DNA of 64,000 bases, taken from NCBI GenBank assembly GCA_024699325.1, contig JAILPS010000002.1:1-64000 (forward strand), given 5' to 3'. The notes beneath the pieces were generated by a model. That model made no database searches. It worked only from the letters and a program-made list of their open reading frames with translations, and was not told the DNA's origin. This DNA comes from Lachnospiraceae bacterium. GTDB lineage: Bacteria > Bacillota > Clostridia > Lachnospirales > Lachnospiraceae. A program made the translations under genes and the position numbers. Every line of letters begins with the position of its first letter. Positions within the stretch are counted from its first letter, which is position 1. Of the stretch, positions 8,939 through 17,289 are shown one piece after another.

Positions 8939-9514
8939 CTAATCAGTTGTAATGTAATTCTTGAGGTTTAGGTAGGCGGATTCCTTAATTCCGCTCACCT
9001 TCATGATGTCCTCGATGCTGATGAAGTCACCGTTTTGCTCCCTGTATGCTATAATCGAGAGCGCCTTCGTCTCCCCTATTCCGGGAAGCGTCATCAGCTG
9101 TTCCTTCGTCGCAGTGTTAATGTTTATAAGTGTTGAGGAGGCGGAGTCGTTAGTCCAACCCTCGTCAACCTCCTTCTGTGTGGGAACATATATCTGCTGG
9201 CCGTCCCTTATGGGCTCCACCAGGTTTATGGCGGCGCTTGCGGCATCCTCTGTCATGCCTCCCGCCAGCTCAATCGCCTGATATACGCGGCTTCCATCCT
9301 CCAGCTCATACACGCCGGGGTTTACCACCGCTCCGCAGACATACACAAAACACATAGCCGGGTTAGTTAAAACCTCTGTCTCACTCTCAGTCTCGCTCTC
9401 CTCCACAGTCGTGGATTCGTAATACTTGCCGTCAAACAGAAATGTGTCACCGTCGCCTGCACATCCCGCAAGCCCCAGCATCACTGCGCTTAAAATAAAA
9501 ACCAATCTCTTCAT
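8939..9514 (-). CDS. comEA: ComEA-like DNA-binding lipoprotein (SLBB + HhH)
   Basis: ComEA proteins bind double-stranded DNA at the cell surface and pass it to the ComEC channel. This 191-residue protein has a lipoprotein signal with the lipobox LAGC. An acidic Ser/Thr/Glu spacer follows, then an SLBB-like domain (about 55-110: VYVCGAVVNPGVYEL and IYVPTQ). A C-terminal pair of helix-hairpin-helix motifs completes it (ININTATKEQLMTLPGIG, then MKVSGIKES). Many Firmicute ComEA proteins are held by a transmembrane helix, so the lipid anchor is a difference. It leads the operon that ends in comEC, with a good AGGAGG site and a clear promoter. Confidence 0.88.
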   Translation of the reverse strand: MKRLVFILSAVMLGLAGCAGDGDTFLFDGKYYESTTVEESETESETEVLTNPAMCFVYVCGAVVNPGVYELEDGSRVYQAIELAGGMTEDAASAAINLVEPIRDGQQIYVPTQKEVDEGWTNDSASSTLININTATKEQLMTLPGIGETKALSIIAYREQNGDFISIEDIMKVSGIKESAYLNLKNYITTD

Positions 9515-9570
9515 ATCTGCCTCCTGTAATAGTTAAAAAACTAAGACGGCAGATAGTCATACCTTCTCTT

Positions 9571-9599
9571 ATAATAGCGAATTCTAAACAAAATAGCAA
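9571..9599 (-). promoter_or_regulatory. Promoter of the comEA-comEC operon
   Basis: Minus-strand TTGCTA (9594-9599), 17-base spacer and TATTAT (9571-9576). It lies between the upstream operon's terminator and the comEA start. Confidence 0.7.
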
Positions 9600-9600
9600 G

Positions 9601-9636
9601 AATAAAATATCCCCGATATGATAATTCATACCGGGG
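9601..9636 (-). terminator. Terminator of the three-gene ABC-2 operon
   Basis: Minus strand: CCCCGGTATGA pairs with TCATATCGGGG (one G-U pair) around ATTA, followed by a T-rich tail (ATATTTTATT). It lies 7 bases after the permease stop. Confidence 0.8.
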
Positions 9637-9642
9637 AATCTC

Positions 9643-10983
9643 TTAAGCTCTCCTTTTCATCATAAGGGACAGAATCTGTGCTACACGGTTTGAGCCGTTG
9701 AAGAACGCCTTATCTCTGTAAACCTTAGCTGAGAGAACTGCTATAACTAAACACATGACAATCATTACCACAAGTCCTGCGATACCCTGCCACAGCTCTA
9801 TGCTGCCTACTAACACCAGCGCTCCTAAGCAGAACGGGCTGGTTACAGGAAGTATGCAGATGACTGGATAAAGCATCACATTCTCTTTGATCATCACAAA
9901 ATAAGCGATGAAGAAGCCTGCGATTACAAACACCTGGTATACGCCATTGGCGCTTGCGAGCTCCTCCGGCTTGCCAACGCCTGATGCGATTAAGCCTGAG
10001 AGGAAACCAAATATGCAGAAGCCAAATACTGTGGCAAGGATTGCTACAACAATCATGGCTGCTGAGAAGCTTGTCTGGTTCTCCATAAACATCTTAATGG
10101 CCTCTGAGACGATATTTACATACTCAGGATTGCTTACATGGGCAACATAATCTCCAAAGAAGAATCCCGCAACCGCGCCGATGATCCAGAGCAGGATCTG
10201 TGCTACAGCCTCAAAACACATGGCAAGTATTTTGCCTATGATGAGTGCCTCAGGGTGGATGGATGTGAGAATCATTTCCATGAGACGTGAGTTCTTCTCA
10301 GCCGCAACAGTTTTGCCGATGCTCTGTCCATAGAGAAGGACAATCATGTAGATAATGAGGCAGTAAATCATCGGCACAATGTTCTTGATGAGGAAATCCT
10401 GTACTGTCTCCGCCTCCTCGCCGGCCTTAATGACGTCTGTCATTATTCCGCTTGAGAGGTACATAAGCTTCTCATAAGATATGCCGCTGGTGCTCACCTT
10501 GATTGCGTCAACGCATGAAATCGCGGCGTTTGAGAGCTCGCTGTATTCCTTCTCGGGAACCTCGCTCCATGAAGGAACGATTGTAGTAACCTTAAATGCT
10601 GTAACTCCATCGGTCTCGGTCTTGTCAACGCTTATGACGAAGCTGTCAGTCTCTGTCTGAGGAATGGCTGCAACGATTTTTTCTGCATCGCCGCCGTAGG
10701 TTGTCACAGTCTTTAAAGAATCATACTTCTCCTTATCGTAGGAGCTGTCAAACAGGTCTCCCATGGCGTCAAACTCTGTGTTGTCAACGATGTAGACCTT
10801 GTGTGTGAATACCTCCTCGTCCTTCTCGATGGATGGTAAATAGCTGGCCATAAACAGTCCTGCAAACAGAAGCAGAGGAATTATGACGGTCATAACCATG
10901 AAGGCTTTGCCGTTCATGGAATGCTTAAGTGTAAATGCAAATACAGTTCCTGTACCCTTAAATCTTCCCTTTTTGTTATTCAT
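9643..10983 (-). CDS. ABC-2 type transporter permease (NatB-like), second subunit
   Basis: A 446-residue membrane protein of the ABC-2/NatB type. One helix near the N-terminus (about 20-42) is followed by an extracytoplasmic domain of about 150 residues. Five to six helices fill the C-terminal half (from about 200). The motif AAEKNSRLMEMILTSIHPEAL just after the second helix is typical for NatB/LinB-like permeases. I start at the ATG at 10983 because AAAGGAGG lies seven bases before it. The frame itself opens nine codons further up. It overlaps the preceding permease gene by 8 bases, which argues for translational coupling. It would work with the ATPase at 12369-13346. The substrate is not deducible; sodium, antibiotics or peptides are known for relatives. 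Confidence 0.88.
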   Translation of the reverse strand: MNNKKGRFKGTGTVFAFTLKHSMNGKAFMVMTVIIPLLLFAGLFMASYLPSIEKDEEVFTHKVYIVDNTEFDAMGDLFDSSYDKEKYDSLKTVTTYGGDAEKIVAAIPQTETDSFVISVDKTETDGVTAFKVTTIVPSWSEVPEKEYSELSNAAISCVDAIKVSTSGISYEKLMYLSSGIMTDVIKAGEEAETVQDFLIKNIVPMIYCLIIYMIVLLYGQSIGKTVAAEKNSRLMEMILTSIHPEALIIGKILAMCFEAVAQILLWIIGAVAGFFFGDYVAHVSNPEYVNIVSEAIKMFMENQTSFSAAMIVVAILATVFGFCIFGFLSGLIASGVGKPEELASANGVYQVFVIAGFFIAYFVMIKENVMLYPVICILPVTSPFCLGALVLVGSIELWQGIAGLVVMIVMCLVIAVLSAKVYRDKAFFNGSNRVAQILSLMMKRRA

Positions 10984-12379
10984 GGTCAGCCTCCTTTCTG
11001 CTTCTTCCAAGCATCAGAAGCTGCTTTAGTTTGATAGTGCTGCCGTTGTAATACATGAGGCTCTCGTAAACTCTTGACGCGAACCATATGATTCCGATAA
11101 GTCCAATCACAAGTATGAGAGCGCTGATTATACCCTCAACCATGGTCATCTTACCTGCAAGCAGATAAGAAGGTGCGATAAATGGCGATGACAGAGGAAG
11201 CATTTCAGCAATAAGCTTAAGTGGTGCAGGTGCCTGTGTCATCATGTCCACCATAATAACTGCCATAGCGCCGTATGAGCCGATTAACATGGTGAATGTG
11301 AAGAGTCTCATACCCTCTACTAACTCCTCCATCTTGCTTACGCAGGCGCCGGCAAGCGCTGCGATGACAACATAGAATAAGATACCGCACAGAACGATCA
11401 CGAAGATGATTGGAAGTGTAGCCAGATTATAGCTGACGTTCATCTCCATGCCATACTGGTTATGTGACATCATGCTTGACATAAGATCCGTAGCCTTGAC
11501 AGCTGTTCCAGGATGCATGGCAACCATTACAACTGCTGCGCCGATATATCCAGCAATCATGAAGATAATCTCTATAAATGTTATAGCAAATACTGCAACA
11601 ATCTTGCCGATAAGCAGGGCCAGCGGCTTCACGCTTGTCATCAGGTACTCCACAACCTTGGACGCCTTCTCCTGTGCAACGCTTGTCGCAACCTGCTCAC
11701 CGCTAAGCGCAACCATGAGAAGAATAACAACCATGATTATAAGTCCGAAACCGTACTCTGCCAGGTTGATGCCCGGCTCCTTACTCTCCTCGTCAGAGAT
11801 GCTGCCCTCACCGTTTTCGTCGATGTTGTAGAACTTAACCTCTGAGCTGGTCTCAGTCTGCAGATACTCTAACTGCTCCTCGCTTACATCCAGCGCGAAC
11901 ACCAGCCTGTCAGTCAAATTCGCTGCGATAAGGTCTGTGAGAGATGATAAGTCGCTCTCATCCACACCCTTCTTGCTTCCGTAGTAGCCGGTGATTCTAA
12001 AGATCATATTGTCTGCCTCATATGACAGAACAATAGCCGCTGTTTTGTCAGCATTTTCTCCCTGAACAAACTCCTTCAGTTCGTCAGCAGTTTTGTCAAC
12101 AAATTCAATATTTTCCGGGAAAACTCCCTTATATTCCATGCTCCTAATATCCAACCACTCAGATGCGCCCAGTCCGGTCTCGTCTGCCACCATGAGCGTA
12201 TTGATGCTGGTGGATGTGGCAACCTCTTCCTCCTCAAATGCAGATGATGAGGTCACTACCATCATGATTACAGCTGTCGCCACAAGCATGATTGTGGATA
12301 CTATAAGAGCTGGCGTTTTAATAAGCTGCACAAATGTGAATGAACACACGTGCTGCCATCCAAATGCTTTACTCTTCAT
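10976..12379 (-). CDS. ABC-2 type transporter permease (NatB-like), first subunit
   Basis: A 467-residue paralogue of the following permease with the same plan. It has an N-terminal helix (about 20-42), a large extracytoplasmic domain and a C-terminal bundle of helices. The hallmark after helix 2 is AQEKASKVVEYLMTSVKPL. Two different permeases beside one ATPase suggest a heterodimeric membrane part. The gene overlaps the ATPase gene by 11 bases and the next permease by 8. The ribosome binding site is GGAGG within the end of the ATPase gene. Confidence 0.88.
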   Translation of the reverse strand: MKSKAFGWQHVCSFTFVQLIKTPALIVSTIMLVATAVIMMVVTSSSAFEEEEVATSTSINTLMVADETGLGASEWLDIRSMEYKGVFPENIEFVDKTADELKEFVQGENADKTAAIVLSYEADNMIFRITGYYGSKKGVDESDLSSLTDLIAANLTDRLVFALDVSEEQLEYLQTETSSEVKFYNIDENGEGSISDEESKEPGINLAEYGFGLIIMVVILLMVALSGEQVATSVAQEKASKVVEYLMTSVKPLALLIGKIVAVFAITFIEIIFMIAGYIGAAVVMVAMHPGTAVKATDLMSSMMSHNQYGMEMNVSYNLATLPIIFVIVLCGILFYVVIAALAGACVSKMEELVEGMRLFTFTMLIGSYGAMAVIMVDMMTQAPAPLKLIAEMLPLSSPFIAPSYLLAGKMTMVEGIISALILVIGLIGIIWFASRVYESLMYYNGSTIKLKQLLMLGRSRKEADHE

Positions 12380-13346
12380 TGTTACCTCCGCTTACTGCCT
12401 CTGCGCCTGTGTTGTCAACATCAAGAGATGTTGCCTTCTCGACGAAAATCTCGTGCAGGGATGGCTCTCTCATCTCAAATCTTACAACTCTGATGCCTGC
12501 GCTCATGATATTCTTGAGAAGATTCTCAGCCATCTCATCTCCTGTAACCTTCAGCAGATATCCCTCAGGAGTCTTCTCCATAACCTTGATGCCGAGCTCC
12601 TCTATGTATTTGTCAATGTCGCCCTCACACTTAACAGAGACATTGACACGTCCATAGGACTTCTTGATTTCGTTTAAGTTGCCCTGCACAACGCTGTTTC
12701 CGTGGTGAAGAATTATGATATCCTCGCAGAACTCCTCGATGACCTCCATCTGATGGCTGCTCATGATAACATACTTATTCTGCTTGATAAGATTTCTGAT
12801 TACCTCCTTGAACAGATCAGAGTTAACAGGGTCAAGTCCGCTAAGAGGCTCGTCAAGAACGATAAGTTCAGGGTCAGAGATAAGCGCAGCCATGAGCTGA
12901 ACCTTCTGCTGATTACCCTTGGAGAGCTGCTCTGCCTTCATGGGCTTGGCAGGTCTCTTGCCTACAGGCTTCGGATAGAAATACTCCTGAAGCTCGAGAT
13001 GCTTAACCCAGTATGCAATCCTCTTCTTAGCTGTCTCGGTGTCAACATTCTTAAGCTTGGCGAAATACATCATCTGATCCATAAGTGCGTACTTAGGATA
13101 CAGACCTCTCTCCTCTGCAAGATAGCCAACATTTATCTCAAGCGGATCGAGGGGTTTGCCGTTCCATGTGACCTCTCCCTCGTCCTTAGCTAACATGCCA
13201 AGAATCATACGTATCGAAGTCGTCTTACCGGCACCATTCGTTCCAAGCAGAGCGAATACGCCGGGCTTATCCATTGTAAAACTGATATGGCTTACTACTT
13301 CTTTTTTGCCATATCTCTTTGTCAGATTCCTTACTTCAAGTGACAT
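12369..13346 (-). CDS. ABC transporter ATP-binding protein (NatA-like)
   Basis: A 325-residue ATPase of the drug/sodium/antibiotic export group. Walker A is GTNGAGKTT, the signature is LSKGNQQKVQ, Walker B is LIVLDEPLSGLD and the H loop is MSSHQME. A C-terminal extension of about 100 residues after the ATPase core is normal in the NatA branch. It is first in a three-gene operon with two ABC-2 permeases. ATP hydrolysis should power export across the cytoplasmic membrane. Substrate unknown. Confidence 0.92.
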   Translation of the reverse strand: MSLEVRNLTKRYGKKEVVSHISFTMDKPGVFALLGTNGAGKTTSIRMILGMLAKDEGEVTWNGKPLDPLEINVGYLAEERGLYPKYALMDQMMYFAKLKNVDTETAKKRIAYWVKHLELQEYFYPKPVGKRPAKPMKAEQLSKGNQQKVQLMAALISDPELIVLDEPLSGLDPVNSDLFKEVIRNLIKQNKYVIMSSHQMEVIEEFCEDIIILHHGNSVVQGNLNEIKKSYGRVNVSVKCEGDIDKYIEELGIKVMEKTPEGYLLKVTGDEMAENLLKNIMSAGIRVVRFEMREPSLHEIFVEKATSLDVDNTGAEAVSGGNNEE

Positions 13347-13385
13347 ACACTACCTCCCTAGGCTTTTATTTTCAAAACCTTTTGC

Positions 13386-13414
13386 ATTTTATCACACTAA
13401 AGTATTACAAACAA
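13386..13414 (-). promoter_or_regulatory. Promoter of the ABC-2 operon
   Basis: Minus-strand TTGTTT (13409-13414), 17-base spacer and TAAAAT (13386-13391). A GGGAGG site lies before the ATPase ATG. Confidence 0.6.
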
Positions 13415-13435
13415 GTACCCTACTCCTTACGAAAA

Positions 13436-13468
13436 ACTTAAAAAGGCACACGGTTTTCCCGTGTGCCT
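13436..13468 (-). terminator. Terminator of the heterodimeric exporter operon
   Basis: Minus strand: AGGCACACGG pairs perfectly with CCGTGTGCCT around a short A-rich loop, followed by TTTTTAAG. It starts 15 bases after the stop. Confidence 0.9.
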
Positions 13469-13482
13469 GATAAACTAAATAC

Positions 13483-15276
13483 TTAAGAAACTGCGAACTG
13501 GCTGTTATACAGCTCTGCGTAGAAGCCGTCCGCTGCAAGCAGCTGCTCGTGTGTGCCCTGCTCCACAATCATGCCATCGTCCATGACCAAAATCAGGTCG
13601 CTGTCCTTGATGGTTGAGAGTCTGTGAGCTACAACGAAGCTTGTTCTGCCCTTCATGAGACGGGCAAATGCGTGCTGGATATGTATCTCTGTTCTGGTAT
13701 CGATGGAGCTTGTAGCCTCGTCAAGAATAAGCATCGGCGGAAGCTTAAGCATAACTCTCGCGATACAGATGAGCTGCTTCTGACCCTGTGAAAGAGTTCC
13801 TCCGTCCTCTCCGAGAATGGTCTCGTAGCCGTCCGGAAGTCTTCTGATGAAGTTGTCTGCGTGAACTGCCTGCGCAGCCTCCATAATCTCCTCAAGCGAT
13901 GCGTCAGGTTTGCCATATGCAATGTTGTCCCTGATGGATGCATGCTTAAGCCATGTCTCCTGTAAAACCATACCGTAGTTGTGTCTTACAGCGTCGCGCT
14001 TAAGGACGTTAATGTTGTTGCCGTCAAGAGAAATCGAACCTCTGTTGATATCGTAGAAGCGCATTAAGAGGTTGATAAGTGTTGTCTTGCCACAGCCTGT
14101 AGGTCCGACAATCGCAACTCTCTGTCCCGGATATACCTTAAGGTTCACATCCTCCATAAGAGGAAGCTCAGGGATGTATGAGAAGTAGACATGCTTGAAA
14201 TCCACATCTCCCTTCACAGCACTTGTGAGGTCCATCTGTCTGCTGTCGTCCTCCTGCTCCTTCTCGTCGAGAAGCTCGAAAACTCTTGCAGCGCACGCGA
14301 TGGCGTTCTGAAGCTCTGTGATAACTCCGCTTATCTCGTTAAACGGCTTGGTGTACTGATTGGCATAGCTTAAAAATACTGTGAGCGTACCAACGCTTAA
14401 GCTGCCTCCCATGGCGAACAGACCGCCCACAAGTCCAACTCCCACGTACACAAGGCTGTTTACAAATCTTGTGCAGGGGTTTGTGAGTGATGAATAGAAT
14501 ACCGCCTCCTGGCTGCATCTCTTAAGTCTGATGTTGATGTTGGAGAACTGATCCTTGACCTCGTCCTGATGGTTGAACGCCTCGACAATCTTCTGGTTTG
14601 ATACCATCTCGTCGATGAGCGATGTCATCTCGCCTCTTGTGTCAGACTGAAGGATGAACATGTCATAGGTCTTCTTGGCGATGTATTTGGCTACGAACAG
14701 CGATACAGGTGTGATTAATACAACCACGATTGCAATCTGCCACTTGAGAATGACCATGATTACAACTGTTGCGGCGATGGTCACAACTCCTGTGAACAGC
14801 TGTGTGAAGCCCATAAGAATACCGTCTGAGAGCTGGTCAACATCTGATATACAGCGGTTAACTATCGCTCCCACAGGGTTACTGTCCGTGTACATAAGAG
14901 GCATGTTCTGAAGGTGGTTAAAAAGATTAACTCTGAGCTTCTTCACAACGCCGTAGGTTATGTGGTTATTCACCACCGCCATAAGCCACTGGCTGATACC
15001 TGTAACTGCGACCACGATTAAAAATGTGAGAAGCAGCTTATATAACTTAGAAAAAGCGACCTGATCCTGACCACCAAACATATCTATGGCCTTACCTGTG
15101 ATGATTGGCGCATAGAGTGTGAGTCCCACTGTCACAACAGCTAACAGCAGCGACAAAAATACCATGAATGAATATGGTCTGATAAGCTTTAAAACTCTGC
15201 CGATGGTGGCTTTTGAATTGTTGTCCATCACCTGCTTCTTAGGATTAACCTGTTTGTTTACATTCTTCTTACTCAT
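13483..15276 (-). CDS. ABC exporter subunit B (TMD-NBD), catalytic Walker B
   Basis: A 597-residue half-transporter with six membrane helices (about 30-320) fused to an ATPase domain. Walker A is GPTGCGKTT. The signature deviates (LSQGQKQL). Walker B is canonical with catalytic Glu (LILDEATSSID), and the switch His is present (VVAHRLST). Its partner, encoded just upstream with a 4-base ATGA overlap, has the opposite pattern. Together they match heterodimeric exporters of the BmrCD/LmrCD/TM287-288 kind, with one working and one degenerate ATP site. Lipid or drug export is the usual role. Substrate unknown. Confidence 0.93.
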   Translation of the reverse strand: MSKKNVNKQVNPKKQVMDNNSKATIGRVLKLIRPYSFMVFLSLLLAVVTVGLTLYAPIITGKAIDMFGGQDQVAFSKLYKLLLTFLIVVAVTGISQWLMAVVNNHITYGVVKKLRVNLFNHLQNMPLMYTDSNPVGAIVNRCISDVDQLSDGILMGFTQLFTGVVTIAATVVIMVILKWQIAIVVVLITPVSLFVAKYIAKKTYDMFILQSDTRGEMTSLIDEMVSNQKIVEAFNHQDEVKDQFSNINIRLKRCSQEAVFYSSLTNPCTRFVNSLVYVGVGLVGGLFAMGGSLSVGTLTVFLSYANQYTKPFNEISGVITELQNAIACAARVFELLDEKEQEDDSRQMDLTSAVKGDVDFKHVYFSYIPELPLMEDVNLKVYPGQRVAIVGPTGCGKTTLINLLMRFYDINRGSISLDGNNINVLKRDAVRHNYGMVLQETWLKHASIRDNIAYGKPDASLEEIMEAAQAVHADNFIRRLPDGYETILGEDGGTLSQGQKQLICIARVMLKLPPMLILDEATSSIDTRTEIHIQHAFARLMKGRTSFVVAHRLSTIKDSDLILVMDDGMIVEQGTHEQLLAADGFYAELYNSQFAVS

Positions 15277-17003
15277 GCTCCAAGCTCCTCCTTTGACATC
15301 TGTGATAAACAGATCTCCTTATAGACCTGACAGGTCCTAAGAAGCTCTTCGTGGGTTCCGATGCCCGCAACCTTGCCGTCATCGAGACAGATGATTCTGT
15401 CTGCGTGCTTGAGAGTAGCTGCTCTCTGGCTAACGATAATCGTTGTACCCTGAGTCTGATATTCGATTGCATCTCGAAGCTTGGCCTCTGTAGCATAGTC
15501 AAGCGCTGATGTGGAGTCGTCAAGGATAAGTATCTCAGGCTTCCTCACAATCGCTCTCGCGATAGTCAGACGCTGGCGCTGACCACCTGATAAGTTTCTG
15601 CCGTTTTGCTCAACCTTAAAATCCAGACCGCCCTTCTTGGCGTCCACAAAAGCCTTCGCCTGGGCAATATCAAGCGCCCAGTTGATGTCCTTATCGCTTG
15701 CAAGCGGTTTGCCCCACTTGATGTTCTCTCTTATAGTTCCCTTAAACAGAACTGCCTTCTGGGGAACGATACCAATCTTGCCCCTAAGCTGTCCGAAGGA
15801 ATACTGCCTGACATCTCTTCCGTCGATCATGATCTCGCCCTCTGTGGCGTCATAGAAACGCGGTATGAGATGTGCAAGTGTTGACTTACCTGAGCCCGTA
15901 CCTCCGATGATGCCCACAGTCTCGCCGTGCATGATGGAGAAGTTAAGTCCCTCAATCGCAGGCTCCTGCGCACCCTTGTAGGTGAAGCTCACATTCTTAA
16001 ATTCAATCTTAGGTGAACCTGTAACGCCCGGAAGCAGCCACTGGTGCTCCTCGTAAACGCTTGGCTCCATGTCAAATATCTCGTCAACTCTCTTGATGCT
16101 CGCAATGGACTTGTTGAGAGTGATGAGGAGGTTGGCGAGCTTCACAAGCTCGATGAGAATCTGTGACATGTAGTTGACTAACGCAACAACCTGACCCTGT
16201 GTCAGATGGCCCTCATTTACCTGGAAACCACAGACAACGATGAGTCCTGCAATGCCGATGTTTACAACCGCATATGTGAGAGGGTTCATAAGTCCTGCCA
16301 GGTTGCCGGCCTTGAGCTGAAGCTTCCTGAGAACCTTGCTCTCCTCCTCGTACTCTGCCTTCTCGTCGTCCTGACGGCAGAATGCCCTTACAACTCTGGC
16401 GCCGATCAGGTTCTCTCTGGTTGACTGTAAAACCACGTCGAGCTGATCTGATACCTTCTTGTTTCTAGGTATGGACATGCTCATGATTTTGTAAACGATG
16501 ATTGCCAGAACGCCTGTCATAAACATGAACAGAACGCCCGCTGTACCGTTGATCATGAACGCAGCAACTATGGCTCCAAGAACTATAAATGGCGACCTGA
16601 GAAGAAGTCTCAGTGCCAGATTCAAGCCGTTTTGTATCTGGTTGATGTCCGTGGTCATCCTGTTTATGAGAGTTGATGTTCCCACGATATCAAGCTCTGT
16701 ATGTGAGAGCTTGTTGATGTGTCCGAACAGATCCTCTCTGAGCTCTGCGCAAACGCCGACGCTTGACTTAGCCGCAAAATACTGTGCGACTATCGCGCAG
16801 ACCAGACCGATGACGCCCAGAACAATCATGACGATAACCATCATAATGATGTGGCCAATGTCCTTGGTTTTGACACCTGTGTCAATCATGCTTGCGACGC
16901 AGACAGGAATAAACAGATCAAAAAATGCTTCCAGCATTTTGAAAAGCGGTCCGATGACTGCTTCCTTCTTGTACTCCTTGAGATATTGAATTATGTGCTT
17001 CAT
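15273..17003 (-). CDS. ABC exporter subunit A (TMD-NBD), degenerate ATP site
   Basis: A 576-residue half-transporter with six helices and an ATPase domain. Walker A is GGTGSGKST and the signature is perfect (LSGGQRQR). Walker B ends LILDDSTSALD, so Asp replaces the catalytic Glu. The switch position reads IVSQRAAT, with Gln instead of His. These two substitutions mark the non-hydrolysing site of asymmetric heterodimers, complementing the deviant LSQGQ signature of the partner. It is first gene of the operon, with AAGGAG nine bases before ATG and a recognisable promoter. Confidence 0.93.
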   Translation of the reverse strand: MKHIIQYLKEYKKEAVIGPLFKMLEAFFDLFIPVCVASMIDTGVKTKDIGHIIMMVIVMIVLGVIGLVCAIVAQYFAAKSSVGVCAELREDLFGHINKLSHTELDIVGTSTLINRMTTDINQIQNGLNLALRLLLRSPFIVLGAIVAAFMINGTAGVLFMFMTGVLAIIVYKIMSMSIPRNKKVSDQLDVVLQSTRENLIGARVVRAFCRQDDEKAEYEEESKVLRKLQLKAGNLAGLMNPLTYAVVNIGIAGLIVVCGFQVNEGHLTQGQVVALVNYMSQILIELVKLANLLITLNKSIASIKRVDEIFDMEPSVYEEHQWLLPGVTGSPKIEFKNVSFTYKGAQEPAIEGLNFSIMHGETVGIIGGTGSGKSTLAHLIPRFYDATEGEIMIDGRDVRQYSFGQLRGKIGIVPQKAVLFKGTIRENIKWGKPLASDKDINWALDIAQAKAFVDAKKGGLDFKVEQNGRNLSGGQRQRLTIARAIVRKPEILILDDSTSALDYATEAKLRDAIEYQTQGTTIIVSQRAATLKHADRIICLDDGKVAGIGTHEELLRTCQVYKEICLSQMSKEELGA

Positions 17004-17027
17004 TAATCTCTATCTCCTTATTTCTTT

Positions 17028-17073
17028 TTGGCGTGTAAACGTTTGCTTTTCATAACTTCAAAACACACGCCAA
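17028..17073 (-). repeat. Inverted repeat in the exporter leader
   Basis: TTGGCGTGT (17028-17036) and ACACGCCAA (17065-17073) form a perfect nine-base inverted repeat with a 28-base loop. Its right arm lies at the predicted transcription start, so it could be a 5'-terminal mRNA hairpin or a repressor site. The AAGGAG ribosome binding site follows directly. Confidence 0.55.
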
Positions 17074-17078
17074 CATAA

Positions 17079-17107
17079 AATATACCACACAAATATTTTT
17101 CAAACAA
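17079..17107 (-). promoter_or_regulatory. Promoter of the heterodimeric exporter operon
   Basis: Minus-strand TTGTTT (17102-17107), 17-base spacer and TATATT (17079-17084). Confidence 0.6.
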
Positions 17108-17218
17108 CCTAAACTTGTTATAATTTAAATATTTTTTTAATTCTATATCAGGCTCCATTGTGGCAAAATGTTAAAACTTTCTGTTTTTTCGTTTTTACTA
17201 TGGAATCTCAGTTTGATT

Positions 17219-17261
17219 TATGATAATATTTCTCATGGTTTTTTGTCGTCCCATCCGGGAC
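17219..17261 (+). promoter_or_regulatory. Candidate -10 box and leader hairpin of the PurF-like gene
   Basis: TATGAT (17219-17224) is a plausible -10, but no good -35 stands at the right distance. Downstream GTCCC/GGGAC (17248-17261) forms a small leader hairpin. The rest of the 286-base divergent region 17004-17289 is AT-rich. Confidence 0.3.
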
Positions 17262-17289
17262 ATAATCTTAAACAGAATAGAGGTACATT

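Noticed and set aside
13653-13943. 96-codon frame on the minus strand inside the exporter gene
   Set aside because: Same strand but a different frame from a conserved ATPase domain; Arg/Ser-rich shadow.
17004-17289. Purine riboswitch before the PurF-like gene
   Set aside because: The AT-rich region shows only a five-base-pair hairpin and none of the conserved loop sequences I would expect.
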